DNA of 21,424 nucleotides from Verrucomicrobiota bacterium (GCA_003218935.1 QHPA01000192.1:1-21424); one strand, 5' to 3'; positions 1 through 6,469 are shown, counted from the first letter of the stretch. A program made the numbers and translations. The notes: generated by a model not told the origin, from the letters alone.

Positions 1-600
1 TGCCACGGCCGTTTCATAACCCACCCCGGTCGTGCCGCTGTTCCAGCTTGAATCGTTAAAAGCGGTCTGTGTCCACGTCAGACCGAGCGTGCCGCCGCTT
101 GGGATGAGAACGTTCGCCGGGGCGCCCGACGCCACGAGTCTGTTCGTGGTCACATCCTGACCAAGTCCGTAGGAAACGTCGGGGAACTGCTGCGGAAACG
201 CCGGCGCAAATTCCGAGGCAACCGTTCCGTCCGGTTTGACCAGCGCCAGATATTCGCCGCTCGCCTTCAGGCTGAAATCGGCGTGCAACGGCTGACCCAG
301 GACGGCGCGGTTGGTTCCAGACGCGAAGATGACCATGAAACCTTTGGCCGTCAGATTGGTGGCCGGAAAGAACCACCTCGCTTGCCGCGTCGGATCATCC
401 GTGAGCGACCAGCCGTTCAGGTTCACCGTGCCGGCGCTGGTGTTGTAAATCTCGATCCAGTCAGGGAATTGGCCGTTTTCGTCTGCCAGCGTTTTCTTGT
501 TGTCCGCCATGAACTCGCTGATGATCACTTGCGCGGTGGCCGAACGAGCCAGCATCATCAGACAAATCAGCCAGAGATGGAAACGAGGCGCTGATTTCAT
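1..600 (-). CDS. Secreted lamin-tail-domain (LTD) protein, N-terminal part
   Basis: The reading frame opens with ATG at 600 and stays open to the left edge, so 200 codons are visible and the C-terminus lies outside the window. Residues 1-23 form a signal peptide (MKSAPRFHLWLICLMMLARS, then a cut after ATA). It is followed by VIISEFMADNKKTLADENG and DWIEIYNTS, then NLNGWSLTDD. This is the classic lamin-tail-domain pattern of an exported beta-sandwich: I-S-E-F-M-A-x-N, D-W-I-E-I-Y-N and L-x-G-W-x-L-(T/S)-D. The domain ends near residue 125. Around residues 165-200 a second sandwich-like segment starts (LGLTWTQTAFNDSSWNSGTTGVGYE), a pattern common in large verrucomicrobial LTD proteins. Such proteins are exported, and some carry CotH kinase or adhesin domains further on, which cannot be seen here. 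The function is unknown. The family call is firm and the role is not. Confidence 0.85.
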   Translation of the reverse strand, partial: MKSAPRFHLWLICLMMLARSATAQVIISEFMADNKKTLADENGQFPDWIEIYNTSAGTVNLNGWSLTDDPTRQARWFFPATNLTAKGFMVIFASGTNRAVLGQPLHADFSLKASGEYLALVKPDGTVASEFAPAFPQQFPDVSYGLGQDVTTNRLVASGAPANVLIPSGGTLGLTWTQTAFNDSSWNSGTTGVGYETAVA

Positions 601-939
601 CGGTGCGACTTAAAGCAGTTTACAAGCCATTTTCCTGCAATGGGAATGCCTGAAAGCCAAAGGCCACAAAGGTATTACGAAGCGGATGACGCCGTCCGGC
701 GACAACGCCGGCACGCAAGTGACGCGGGTGAATTCATCGCGCTTTGATAACTTGAAGGTATCGGGTTGCCAAACGAATTCCTCCAGGATCCGTCATGGCG
801 GGCGCATCCGCGCACCGCCCCTCGGGGCGATATGGCAGGTTTGGAAACCGCTACTGGGCGGTGTGCGGATGCGTCCTCCGTCATGGAGACCGCGAAATAT
901 TTTCTGCCTTTTCGATGACTCGGATTTCATAATACTCGC
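601..939. other. Non-coding region with a palindromic element
   Basis: No convincing gene lies here. It separates the divergently transcribed LTD gene and rsmD and must hold both promoters, but no clear -35/-10 pair was seen. Its right half contains the inverted repeat at 803-873, described separately. Confidence 0.5.
790..886. repeat. Inverted-repeat element flanked by 9-bp direct repeats
   Basis: Two 18-nt arms at 803-820 (CGCATCCGCGCACCGCCC) and 856-873 pair with one mismatch around a 35-nt loop. The element is bracketed by the direct repeat CCGTCATGG at 790-798 and 878-886. An inverted repeat flanked by a short direct repeat is what a mobilised miniature element (MITE) leaves behind. It may instead be a dispersed palindromic repeat whose outer parts happen to match. 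It encodes no protein. Confidence 0.6.
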
Positions 940-1521
940 ATGCGCATCATCAGTGGAACTGCGGGCGGACGGCTGCTCAAAGTGCCCAAGGGGTTTGATG
1001 TCCGACCCACTCCCGACCTCGTCCGCCAGGCCGTGTTCAACAGCCTCGGCGCACGCGTGGAAGACGCGCGCGTGCTGGAGTTGTTCGCCGGCACCGGCGC
1101 GCTCAGCCTCGAATGTCTGAGCCGCGGAGCCGTGCGCGCCGTCTGCGTCGAGAAATCAGATCGGCACGCCGGGTTTCTCCGACAGAACCTCGCGACGGCA
1201 CAGCTTGATGCGGCGCGCGTCGAAGTCCGGGTTCAGGACGCCTTCACCGCGCTGGTGCAACTCGCGGACGCCGGTCAGCAGTTCGATTTAATTTTCGCCG
1301 ACCCGCCTTACGGCGAAAAGAACGTCAGTCGCCGCTCCACCTCCTTCGCTCAGCAATTGCTGGACGACTCGAATCTTCCTGCACTGCTCGCCACCGGCGG
1401 TCTGTTCGTCCTCGGCCATGCCAGACGCGACACGCTGGACGTGCCGGACATTTGGGCAGAAGCGAAAATGCTCAGGCACGGCGACAGCGTGATGCGCTTT
1501 CTGCGTAAGGCCGAGTCGTAG
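940..1521 (+). CDS. rsmD: 16S rRNA (guanine(966)-N(2))-methyltransferase RsmD
   Basis: The 193-residue protein matches RsmD in length and motifs. It begins MRIISGTAGGRLLKVPKG and has the family signature RPTPDLVRQAVFNSLG (about residues 22-37). The SAM-binding motif I is VLELFAGTGALSLECLSRGA (about 46-65). The catalytic N6/N2-methyltransferase motif DPPY (FADPPYG) is near residue 120. RsmD uses S-adenosylmethionine to methylate G966 of 16S rRNA in the small subunit. The ATG at 940 is chosen because RsmD proteins start almost directly at RIIxGxxxGR. The usual neighbour coaD is absent; a broken beta-lactamase-like gene follows instead. Confidence 0.95.
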   Translation: MRIISGTAGGRLLKVPKGFDVRPTPDLVRQAVFNSLGARVEDARVLELFAGTGALSLECLSRGAVRAVCVEKSDRHAGFLRQNLATAQLDAARVEVRVQDAFTALVQLADAGQQFDLIFADPPYGEKNVSRRSTSFAQQLLDDSNLPALLATGGLFVLGHARRDTLDVPDIWAEAKMLRHGDSVMRFLRKAES

Positions 1522-1549
1522 CCGCCGACGTTAGGAGGCTCATTCTTCA

Positions 1550-1720
1550 AGCGCGGAACCCGGAATGCGGAGTGCGGAATGAGGCCCGAAGACAGCGGAG
1601 GATTCTCCCTCTCCCCAGGGGAGAGGGCCGGGGTGAGGGGAAAGAAATTGTGGCCCATCCAGCCGTCCCATGAGTAAATCCATGTTCATCCGCGTCCGTC
1701 CGTGGTTCAATAATTCCATA
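1550..1720. repeat. Patch of dispersed repeats between rsmD and the next gene
   Basis: The spacer is a mosaic of repeat types. At 1561-1580 it has GCGGAGTGCGGAATG heptamer-type repeats like those inside the cyclase gene at 5711-5738. A perfect palindrome at 1607-1627 has arms CCCTCTCCCC and GGGGAGAGGG with one central base, followed by GGGGTGAGGGG. A segment at about 1678-1710 (CATGTTCATCCGCGTCCGTC) belongs to a repeat style frequent in these genomes. The palindrome could act as a transcription terminator stem for rsmD, but no T-run follows. Confidence 0.6.
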
Positions 1721-2580
1721 TGAATCATAACTTTCGCCTCGTCGGCATCCTCGCTTCTCTTCTTGCGCTCACGCTCCCCTCCGCTTCGGCCCAAGACCCT
1801 GTTACAGCGGCGGACGCGCCTCGCGCCGGACAATTGCAGGCACTCGTGGACGGCGCCGTCCATCAGACACTCTCAAAGTTCGCCGACAAACAACTCAAGC
1901 CCGACCAGATCGCCGTCACACTCGTGGACCTGCGCGACCGGCAGCATCCCGTTCGCGCGAGCTAACGCGGTGACGTGCAGATTTATCCGGCCAGCGTCGT
2001 GAAGTTGTTTTACCTCGGCGCCGTTCATCGCTGGCTGGAGGACAGCAAGCTCCAGGACACCGACGAACTGCGCCGCGCCACGCGCGACATGATCGTTCAG
2101 TCCTACAACGAAGCGACGCATTACATCGTGGACGTGCTGACCGGCACGACCAGCGGGCCGGAATTACCACCGTCCGAGCTGAAAAAGTGGATAACGAAAC
2201 GCGACGCCGTGAACCGCTACTTCGCCTCGCTCGGTTACACGAACATCAACGTGAACAAGAAACCGTGGTGCGAAGGTCCCTACGGCCGCGAAACGCAGGC
2301 CATCAAATCGTTCAAGCCGGGCCGCAACCTGCTCACCACCGACGCCACGGCGCGGCTGCTGACCGAAATCGTCACCGGCAAGGCCGTGTCGTCAAAGCGC
2401 TGCGCGGAAATGATGGAGTTGTTGAAGCGCGACCCGTCCGGCAAAAGCGACGATCCCGACGATCAGGCGCACGGCTTCACCGGTCGCGCGCTGCCGCACG
2501 GGGCGAAGCTCTGGTCCAAAGCCGGCTGGACCAGCGAAACACGCCACGACGCCGCTTACATTGAATTGCCCAACGTGAAT
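1720..2580 (+). pseudogene. Broken class A beta-lactamase-like serine hydrolase
   Basis: Codons 1-81 encode a signal peptide (MNHNFRLVGILASLLALTLP, SASAQ) and the start of a beta-lactamase/transpeptidase-like domain. An in-frame TAA at 1963-1965 stops it. The same frame resumes at once with RGDVQIYPASVVKLFYLG, which holds the SxxK active-site motif (S-V-V-K). Next come VQSYNEATHYIVD, in the place of the SDN/SYN motif, and SKAGWTSETRHDAAYIELPN, in the place of the KTG region. The TAA is one base from TAC (Tyr). After about 2575 the frame (to 2811) no longer resembles the family, so the last roughly 25 residues are lost and replaced by foreign sequence. The intact protein would be a periplasmic penicillin-recognising hydrolase. 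Two lesions make a dead gene likely; a sequencing error could explain only the stop codon. Confidence 0.75.
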
Positions 2581-2653
2581 CTCGATAACGGACGAGAAAC
2601 TCTCTCGGCACATCCCAATACGAACCGTAGTCGATCACGAGCCACTCATTCAT
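2573..2653 (-). pseudogene. 5' fragment of an unrecognised gene
   Basis: Read on the minus strand from ATG at 2653, the sequence gives MNEWLVIDYGSYWDVPREFL followed by VRYRDSRW, then loses sense where it meets the end of the beta-lactamase remnant near 2573-2580. The peptide looks like the start of a small cytosolic protein with a xxEYxxxxDVPRxFxV pattern, which I associate only loosely with short conserved hypothetical proteins. It lies about 90 nt downstream, in the same direction, of the cyclase 3' fragment. The two may be one ancestral stretch: end of one gene, spacer, start of the next. It is too short to name. Confidence 0.4.
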
Positions 2654-2743
2654 TATCTGTGGGCCAATTTTATGTTGAAGCCGCATTGCAAATGCCATCA
2701 TTTATACAGCGAATAAAGCAGATCGAAGACTCTCTTGGAAGCC

Positions 2744-2887
2744 TCATTCGCACTTCGAATCGGTTTCTATGTTGGATGCGCGCGCGACCCGCGACAGCGC
2801 CGCGACCGTGAAGATTTGCGGATAGAGCCGTTCGTAATACCAGAGTTTCGCGAAGTAAAAACCGATGGGCGAAAGCCGCCGCTCCGG
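2744..2887 (-). pseudogene. Second, diverged 3' fragment of the squalene-cyclase-like gene
   Basis: On the minus strand this reads ERRL then [32 protein letters not shown] and on to a stop at 2744. It is clearly homologous to the end of the intact cyclase at 3827-5908 ([34 protein letters not shown]). The stretch 2819-2872 matches 3878-3931 in 51 of 54 bases, while its flanks are much more diverged. No further cyclase sequence is recognisable upstream of 2887, so this is a fragment of about 48 codons. It could be the original 3' end displaced by an insertion, or the remnant of a paralogue. Confidence 0.85.
2819..2872. repeat. 54-nt direct repeat, copy A
   Basis: This is the left copy of a direct repeat (51 of 54 bases identical) whose other copy is at 3878-3931, 1,059 nt away. 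It is coding sequence for [18 protein letters not shown] on the minus strand. The two copies bracket the nucleotidyltransferase module. Confidence 0.85.
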
Positions 2888-2925
2888 AAGGCATCCTCTC
2901 CTCTGATGCGGAAAGCGGATTTTTC

Positions 2926-3447
2926 CTAACCCAATTCGTCCAACACGGACTGGAGTCGCGACCGAAGTCGGGCGCGGTCCCGGTGCCGAGAGAATTGCCG
3001 GATGCGGTGACGGACGGTTTTTGGGTTGGCCAGATGCATTTGGAAAAGCGCGCCCACGAACTCCAGGTCCTTGAGCCTGCCGACGGCCAACTTGCTCACG
3101 ATCAAGTCGTGGACTTCCAGGCACCACGCTGTGTTTCGACCGACGCGAAGCGGTTTGAGTCGGGACTGCCAACCCGTCGGCAGGCTGGCGATTTCCGGGG
3201 TGACCACGTCCACGTAGAACCCACCTCGCCGGGCGAACCGGGAGCCGCGACCGAGCCGGGCGTCGAGAAGGTTGGCTATCTCCGGGCGGTTCATCGGATA
3301 AAGATCGCACTCCTGTGACAACAGCACTTCCGCAGGCGGCCGACGGCAATAAGCGTGAACGGCCTGCGAACCGATCAGGAAGAATTCCGTTTCGCGGGCG
3401 ACTCGACCCGCCGTGCGAAGCGCCGTCTCAAGCTCGCGCCTTTTCAT
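2926..3447 (-). CDS. DUF6036-type nucleotidyltransferase
   Basis: The 173-residue protein has features of a minimal nucleotidyltransferase. [12 protein letters not shown] (about residues 22-33) supplies the G-S motif. [18 protein letters not shown] (about 44-61) supplies the acidic motif at the place of Dx[25 protein letters not shown] near residues 108-131 contains the conserved D-L-x-x-x-K-L, also seen in AbiEii-like enzymes. Its start overlaps the end of the upstream gene by 20 nt, so the two form one translation unit. DUF6036 and AbiEii relatives often serve as the toxin or effector in toxin-antitoxin or phage-defence pairs; that role is inference here. The AbiEi antitoxin is absent. The module sits between two copies of the cyclase 3' end, which suggests it arrived as a unit. 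Confidence 0.75.
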   Translation of the reverse strand: MKRRELETALRTAGRVARETEFFLIGSQAVHAYCRRPPAEVLLSQECDLYPMNRPEIANLLDARLGRGSRFARRGGFYVDVVTPEIASLPTGWQSRLKPLRVGRNTAWCLEVHDLIVSKLAVGRLKDLEFVGALFQMHLANPKTVRHRIRQFSRHRDRARLRSRLQSVLDELG

Positions 3448-3760
3448 GCTTTTGCTGAATCGCCCGTCGCTCCGCTTCGGTCAGCACGCCGGCAAAGGGA
3501 CTGGACTGACGGAGGCGGCGCGCCATCGGAGTATCGCTTTCGAGGAAGGCGGCGATTTCCCTGGCGTTCAGCCGGACCAGGATGCCGTGCCATTCGTGGA
3601 AAACAGGGCGGACTTTGCGGCCGTCGCGAGCCATCCATCGTCGGAGGTTCTGACGGGCGATTCGCAGCGCGCGCCGGTCGCGCCGAAGTCTCGCCGCGAT
3701 CAGGCGGTCTTGCGCCGCGTTGACGTGGTCGATAACGGCGTGCGACATCCTTGAAGTCAT
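3428..3760 (-). CDS. Small basic protein, partner of the nucleotidyltransferase
   Basis: The 110-residue protein is strongly basic and predicted helical: residues 12-45 are Arg/Ala-rich (AARLRRDRRALRIARQNLRR), followed by WMARDGRKVRPVFHEWHGIL. The C-terminal part carries REIAAFLESDTPMARRLRQS and SPFAGVLTEAERRAI. It has no membrane segment or signal peptide. The start may be ATG at 3760 or the internal ATG at 3748 (MSHAVIDH). It is translated just ahead of, and overlapping, the nucleotidyltransferase, so it is the likely antitoxin or regulator if the pair is a toxin-antitoxin module. No known fold was recognised, and the pairing is the only functional clue. Confidence 0.65.
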   Translation of the reverse strand: MTSRMSHAVIDHVNAAQDRLIAARLRRDRRALRIARQNLRRWMARDGRKVRPVFHEWHGILVRLNAREIAAFLESDTPMARRLRQSSPFAGVLTEAERRAIQQKHEKARA

Positions 3761-3826
3761 ATGGAAAAAGTACGTCGGTGTGGAAGGCTTGGCGAGTCGT
3801 TTCTAATCTGTGAACGCGGATGAGAT

Positions 3827-5908
3827 TCACCGCAGCGATCGGGCAGCGAGATTCAAGGCGCCGACGGTGAAGATCATCGGATAGAGCCGTTCGTAATACC
3901 AGAGCTTCGCGAAGTAAAAACCGATCGGTGACGGCTGCCTCCACTCGCCGCTTTCCACTTTTTCAATCAACCAGATCGCGCCTTTCATCGCTGCATCATG
4001 AGCAGTTCGCATATCCAAAGTCAGGGACGCCGGCACGGCGTCCCTCCCGTCTGCGCGGGAGGTCCGGCCTGTTGCCGGCCCTGAATCCCATTCGGCGACT
4101 CCCGCGAGCGCCTCCACTGCCAAGGCGGTTTCCTCGACGGAAGCCGGGCCTTCGCCCGACGCGCCCCAGCTTCCGTTGTTCTTTTGAACGGACAGCAGCC
4201 ACGCGACGCCGCGCGCGATCGCGGATAAAAGTGGGACAGGCATCCTGCCTGTCGTAAAAGACTTTGTTCGTTCCCCCGCCAGCGCCCGCGAATTCGACCC
4301 GCCTGATTGAGACAGGCAGGATGCCTGTCCCACTAAGTCCGCCAAGGCAATCAAAACCCGCGCCGTCCCGTAAACCGGGTTCGTTTCGCCGGGCGCGTGT
4401 TGATTGCCAAACCAGAGCGGAAGCCATGCGCCGTCAGGCCGTTGAGTGCGGGTAAGGTAGTGCAGTCCGTTTTCCATCCCCCACCGAACACGACGTTGCA
4501 ATTGCTCCGGCAACTCCGGCAACCACGCGTTCCACGCGCGCAAGGCGTGCGCGGTCAGGTCCGGGGCGCTGCGGTCGAACGGAAGATTTGTCCAGCCGCG
4601 GCAAAACGTCGGTATGCCGCCGTCGGAGTTTTGCAGATTGAGGAGCCATTTAATCCCGGCAACCGCTGCGTGGAGCGTGTCGGTGTAGCGGCGGTCTGTG
4701 GCCGCCGAGGGACGCGTTTCGCCGTAATCACCGCGGTCACAGACCGCGGCTACAGAAAGATTGCGCAACGCCAGCAGCGCTCCCGCGGTGTCGTCCGCGT
4801 CCGGCACGCCGCCCGGCAGATCGGTCCACGCCCATCCGCCGGGCGCCGCATGAGTGTAGGAATGCGCTTTGCGATACTGTTGTTTCAGCAGCCAGTCGCG
4901 GATGCGGACCCGGTCTTCGTCGGCGAAAAGAGTTTCCGGCGGGCCGCCGGAAACCCCGGGCGAGTCGCCTGCGTTCCCCGAAGCCAGCGCATTGACGGAA
5001 AGCGTCGTGACCCAGGTCGCAAGGTTGGTGTCGATGGGCCAACTGCCGTCCTCGCGCGCCGAGGCGAGCAGAAACTCAACTCCCATTTTCGTCACGAGAT
5101 GATCCACTTGTCCGCTGCCCGCCAAACTCATCACCACGAAACTGGTGAGCGGTGTGGCTTCGAGGAAACCGCCGCTCGACGGTTGAATGTTCGTCAACAC
5201 TTTCAGCGTCCGCTCGCGCGTGAGATTTCTGGCGAACCGCGCGAATGGATTTCGCGATGGAAGATGATGATGCCTGGCCTGGCCGATGCCGATGAGCGCG
5301 GGCAGGGCATAGCTCACGACGGGCAGGCGAAGCGCGGCGAAGAATTGGTGGGGCAGCCCGGCCAGTTCAAAGGGCAATGGCAAAACCCGTTTCCACGCCG
5401 CTGTTCCTGAGCCAAGCCGCCCGCTCAACGCGCACGTTGTGAGAATCGGCACCGAGAACGTCCGGTCTTTGCCATAGCGTTTCACGATCGCAGGCGCGAG
5501 TTGATCGGGCCCGGTTCCTCCGGCGCGTTGTGTCAGCCAGGTCTCCGCCCCTTTCACGACGGCGCGATATTTTCCATCGGCCCCAGGCACAACACCGAAC
5601 GCCGCCCAGCACAGCGTCGTGGTGCTGATGTTGCTGAGACTAAACGGTGTGTCGCCCCAGCCGCCGTCGGCGTTCAGATGGCGGGCGAGCCAGTCGAGGC
5701 CCTGCTGAATGCGGAGTGCGGAGTGCGGAGTGCGGAGTGAAGGATCGTGTTTCTCGACGACGGCCAGCGCGCAGACGGCGGTGGCGGTGGAGAGCGCGCT
5801 GCTGGAAAGCTCGCCGATCCAATGCCCGTCCGGCGTGCGCGCGGCGAGCAGTTCGTTGCGGGCCATTGCGAGCGCGTCGCGAAAGCGGGCCTGGAAGTTC
5901 AGGGTCAA
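3827..5908 (-). CDS. shc: Squalene-hopene-cyclase-like class II terpene cyclase
   Basis: The 693-residue protein has repeated QW-type motifs: TPDGHWIGEL (near 26), LNADGGWGD, REDGSWPIDT, LQNSDGGIP, TQRPDGAWLP and VQKNNGSWG. The protonating motif of class II cyclases is intact as DADDTA at residues 370-375. It ends in [18 protein letters not shown]. Such enzymes cyclise squalene or similar polyprenyls to hopanoid-type products at the inner membrane. PGGWAWTDLPGGVPDADDTA differs from the canonical hopene cyclase context, so the exact substrate is open. The ORF is studded with translated repeats: an RTPHSALR peptide near 57-66, GDSPGVSGGPPET near 317-329, an insert at about 386-409, GQASCLSQ...TGRMPVP near 525-560 and ATGRTSRADGRDAVPAS near 607-631. 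Their palindromic DNA is described separately. The frame survives all of them. Confidence 0.85.
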   Translation of the reverse strand: MTLNFQARFRDALAMARNELLAARTPDGHWIGELSSSALSTATAVCALAVVEKHDPSLRTPHSALRIQQGLDWLARHLNADGGWGDTPFSLSNISTTTLCWAAFGVVPGADGKYRAVVKGAETWLTQRAGGTGPDQLAPAIVKRYGKDRTFSVPILTTCALSGRLGSGTAAWKRVLPLPFELAGLPHQFFAALRLPVVSYALPALIGIGQARHHHLPSRNPFARFARNLTRERTLKVLTNIQPSSGGFLEATPLTSFVVMSLAGSGQVDHLVTKMGVEFLLASAREDGSWPIDTNLATWVTTLSVNALASGNAGDSPGVSGGPPETLFADEDRVRIRDWLLKQQYRKAHSYTHAAPGGWAWTDLPGGVPDADDTAGALLALRNLSVAAVCDRGDYGETRPSAATDRRYTDTLHAAVAGIKWLLNLQNSDGGIPTFCRGWTNLPFDRSAPDLTAHALRAWNAWLPELPEQLQRRVRWGMENGLHYLTRTQRPDGAWLPLWFGNQHAPGETNPVYGTARVLIALADLVGQASCLSQSGGSNSRALAGERTKSFTTGRMPVPLLSAIARGVAWLLSVQKNNGSWGASGEGPASVEETALAVEALAGVAEWDSGPATGRTSRADGRDAVPASLTLDMRTAHDAAMKGAIWLIEKVESGEWRQPSPIGFYFAKLWYYERLYPMIFTVGALNLAARSLR
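3878..3931. repeat. 54-nt direct repeat, copy B
   Basis: This is the right copy of the 54-nt repeat, located inside the 3' end of the intact cyclase gene. It differs from copy A (2819-2872) at three positions. Confidence 0.85.
4021..4084. repeat. Multi-hairpin repeat inside the cyclase gene
   Basis: Outer arms TCAGGG (4021-4026) and CCCTGA (4079-4084) enclose two strong hairpins: GGGACGCCG/CGGCGTCCC at 4024-4032/4036-4044 and CCTCCCG/CGGGAGG at 4043-4049/4056-4062. A weaker CCGGC/GCCGG pairing follows. On the minus strand it is translated as part of the cyclase (GPATGRTSRADGRDAVPASL), a peptide unlike anything a cyclase needs at this point, between VEALAGV and AHDAAMKGA. Confidence 0.8.
4230..4334. 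repeat. Long perfect inverted repeat inside the cyclase gene
   Basis: The arms 4230-4253 and 4311-4334 (beginning AGTGGGACAGGCATCCTGCC) are perfectly complementary over 24 bp with a 57-nt loop. Each arm also contains the near-palindrome CAGGCATCCTGCCTG. On the minus strand the arms are translated as VGQASCLSQ and TGRMPVPLL with SGGSNSRALAGERTKS between. The insert lies between the QW-type helices ending LIALADL and starting AIARGVAWLL. Confidence 0.9.
4684..4754. repeat. Inverted repeat inside the cyclase gene, next to the active-site motif
   Basis: Arms 4684-4705 (TGTAGCGGCGGTCTGTGGCC, GC) and 4733-4754 pair with two mismatches around a 27-nt loop. Translated on the minus strand, it contributes VAAVCDRGDYGETRPSAA and TDRRYT at residues about 386-409, eleven residues after the catalytic DADDTA motif. 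Confidence 0.8.
4932..4954. repeat. Short perfect palindrome inside the cyclase gene
   Basis: Arms GTTTCCGGCGG (4932-4942) and CCGCCGGAAAC (4944-4954) flank a single central base. Translated on the minus strand, it lies in the peptide GNAGDSPGVSGGPPETLF, which joins two cyclase helices. Confidence 0.65.
5711..5738. repeat. Tandem heptamer GCGGAGT x4 inside the cyclase gene
   Basis: Four exact copies of GCGGAGT run in tandem. On the minus strand they encode LRTPHSALR in the N-terminal part of the cyclase. The same unit occurs in non-coding DNA at 1561-1580. Such a run can gain or lose copies by slippage, which would shift the reading frame. Confidence 0.85.
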
Positions 5909-6001
5909 AGTGGCGAGCCTATACTGGTGGCCAAAAGTAATTTTGAATCAATGCGTGTGCGGGGGGCAGGGGCAGGGTGAGGGGAAGCCATCCACTCAGC
6001 C

Positions 6002-6469
6002 TTAACGGGACAGCAATTTGGAATCCCTGCTTGCTGCCTGTATATCCTTCTCGTTGCGCCTCTCGCGCTGTGGCAGAAGTGCGCAGGCTTCCTTGCACCC
6101 AAAGACGCGGCTGAGGATGTAGCGATTGCGGGCGACCCAGGCGTAAATTTTTTCCGCTATCCAGATTACACCGGGAATCCACAGGAACAGCGCCAGCGGC
6201 ACGAGCAATGGCATTCGCATTCCGACATAGCGGACGCAGCGCGCGCCGCGATACCTTTTCCCGTCTTTCGCCAGGCAGTGAATGGCGGCTGACAAATCCT
6301 CGCGCGTCAAGCCCGGCGCGGCTTCGGCCACCCGCGGATCGGACATGGGCAGCAGGGTCGTGACATTGAACCAGTCGAGCCACGTCAGCACGCGCATCTG
6401 AAACGTGCACATCGGGCATTGGTCGTCATACAGCACGATGTTCGTGGCGCCTTTCATAAGCAGGACCAA
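6002..6469 (-). CDS. DCC-family (DUF393) thiol-disulfide oxidoreductase-like protein
   Basis: The protein has 155 residues. Near the start, IVLYDDQCPMCTFQMRVLT carries the family's hallmark D-x-x-C-P-x-C (Cys18 and Cys21 when counted from ATG at 6469). The middle contains REDLSAAIHCLAKDGKRYRG ahead of a hydrophobic stretch PLLVPLALFLWIPGVIWIA (about residues 87-105) and the C-terminal pattern YAWVARNRYILSRVFGC, both typical of the family. The ATG at 6457 (MKGATNIVLYDD) is an equally likely start. DCC proteins are predicted thioredoxin-fold redox proteins of mostly unknown partner. It lies upstream of the cyclase gene on the same strand (93-nt gap) and divergent from the polyketide synthase operon, so it may serve either. 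Confidence 0.85.
   Translation of the reverse strand: MVLLMKGATNIVLYDDQCPMCTFQMRVLTWLDWFNVTTLLPMSDPRVAEAAPGLTREDLSAAIHCLAKDGKRYRGARCVRYVGMRMPLLVPLALFLWIPGVIWIAEKIYAWVARNRYILSRVFGCKEACALLPQRERRNEKDIQAASRDSKLLSR

Noticed and set aside
1607..1627. Intrinsic terminator for rsmD
   Set aside because: The stem is strong but no T-run follows on either strand and the sequence looks like a dispersed repeat.
4397..5410. A 337-codon plus-strand frame opposite the cyclase gene
   Set aside because: It is antisense to a clear cyclase frame, its peptide is Arg/Gly-rich without family motifs, and it exists because of the GC-rich codon pattern of the real gene.
5711..5738. CRISPR-like short repeats
   Set aside because: They are tandem 7-bp units without spacers and with no cas genes nearby.
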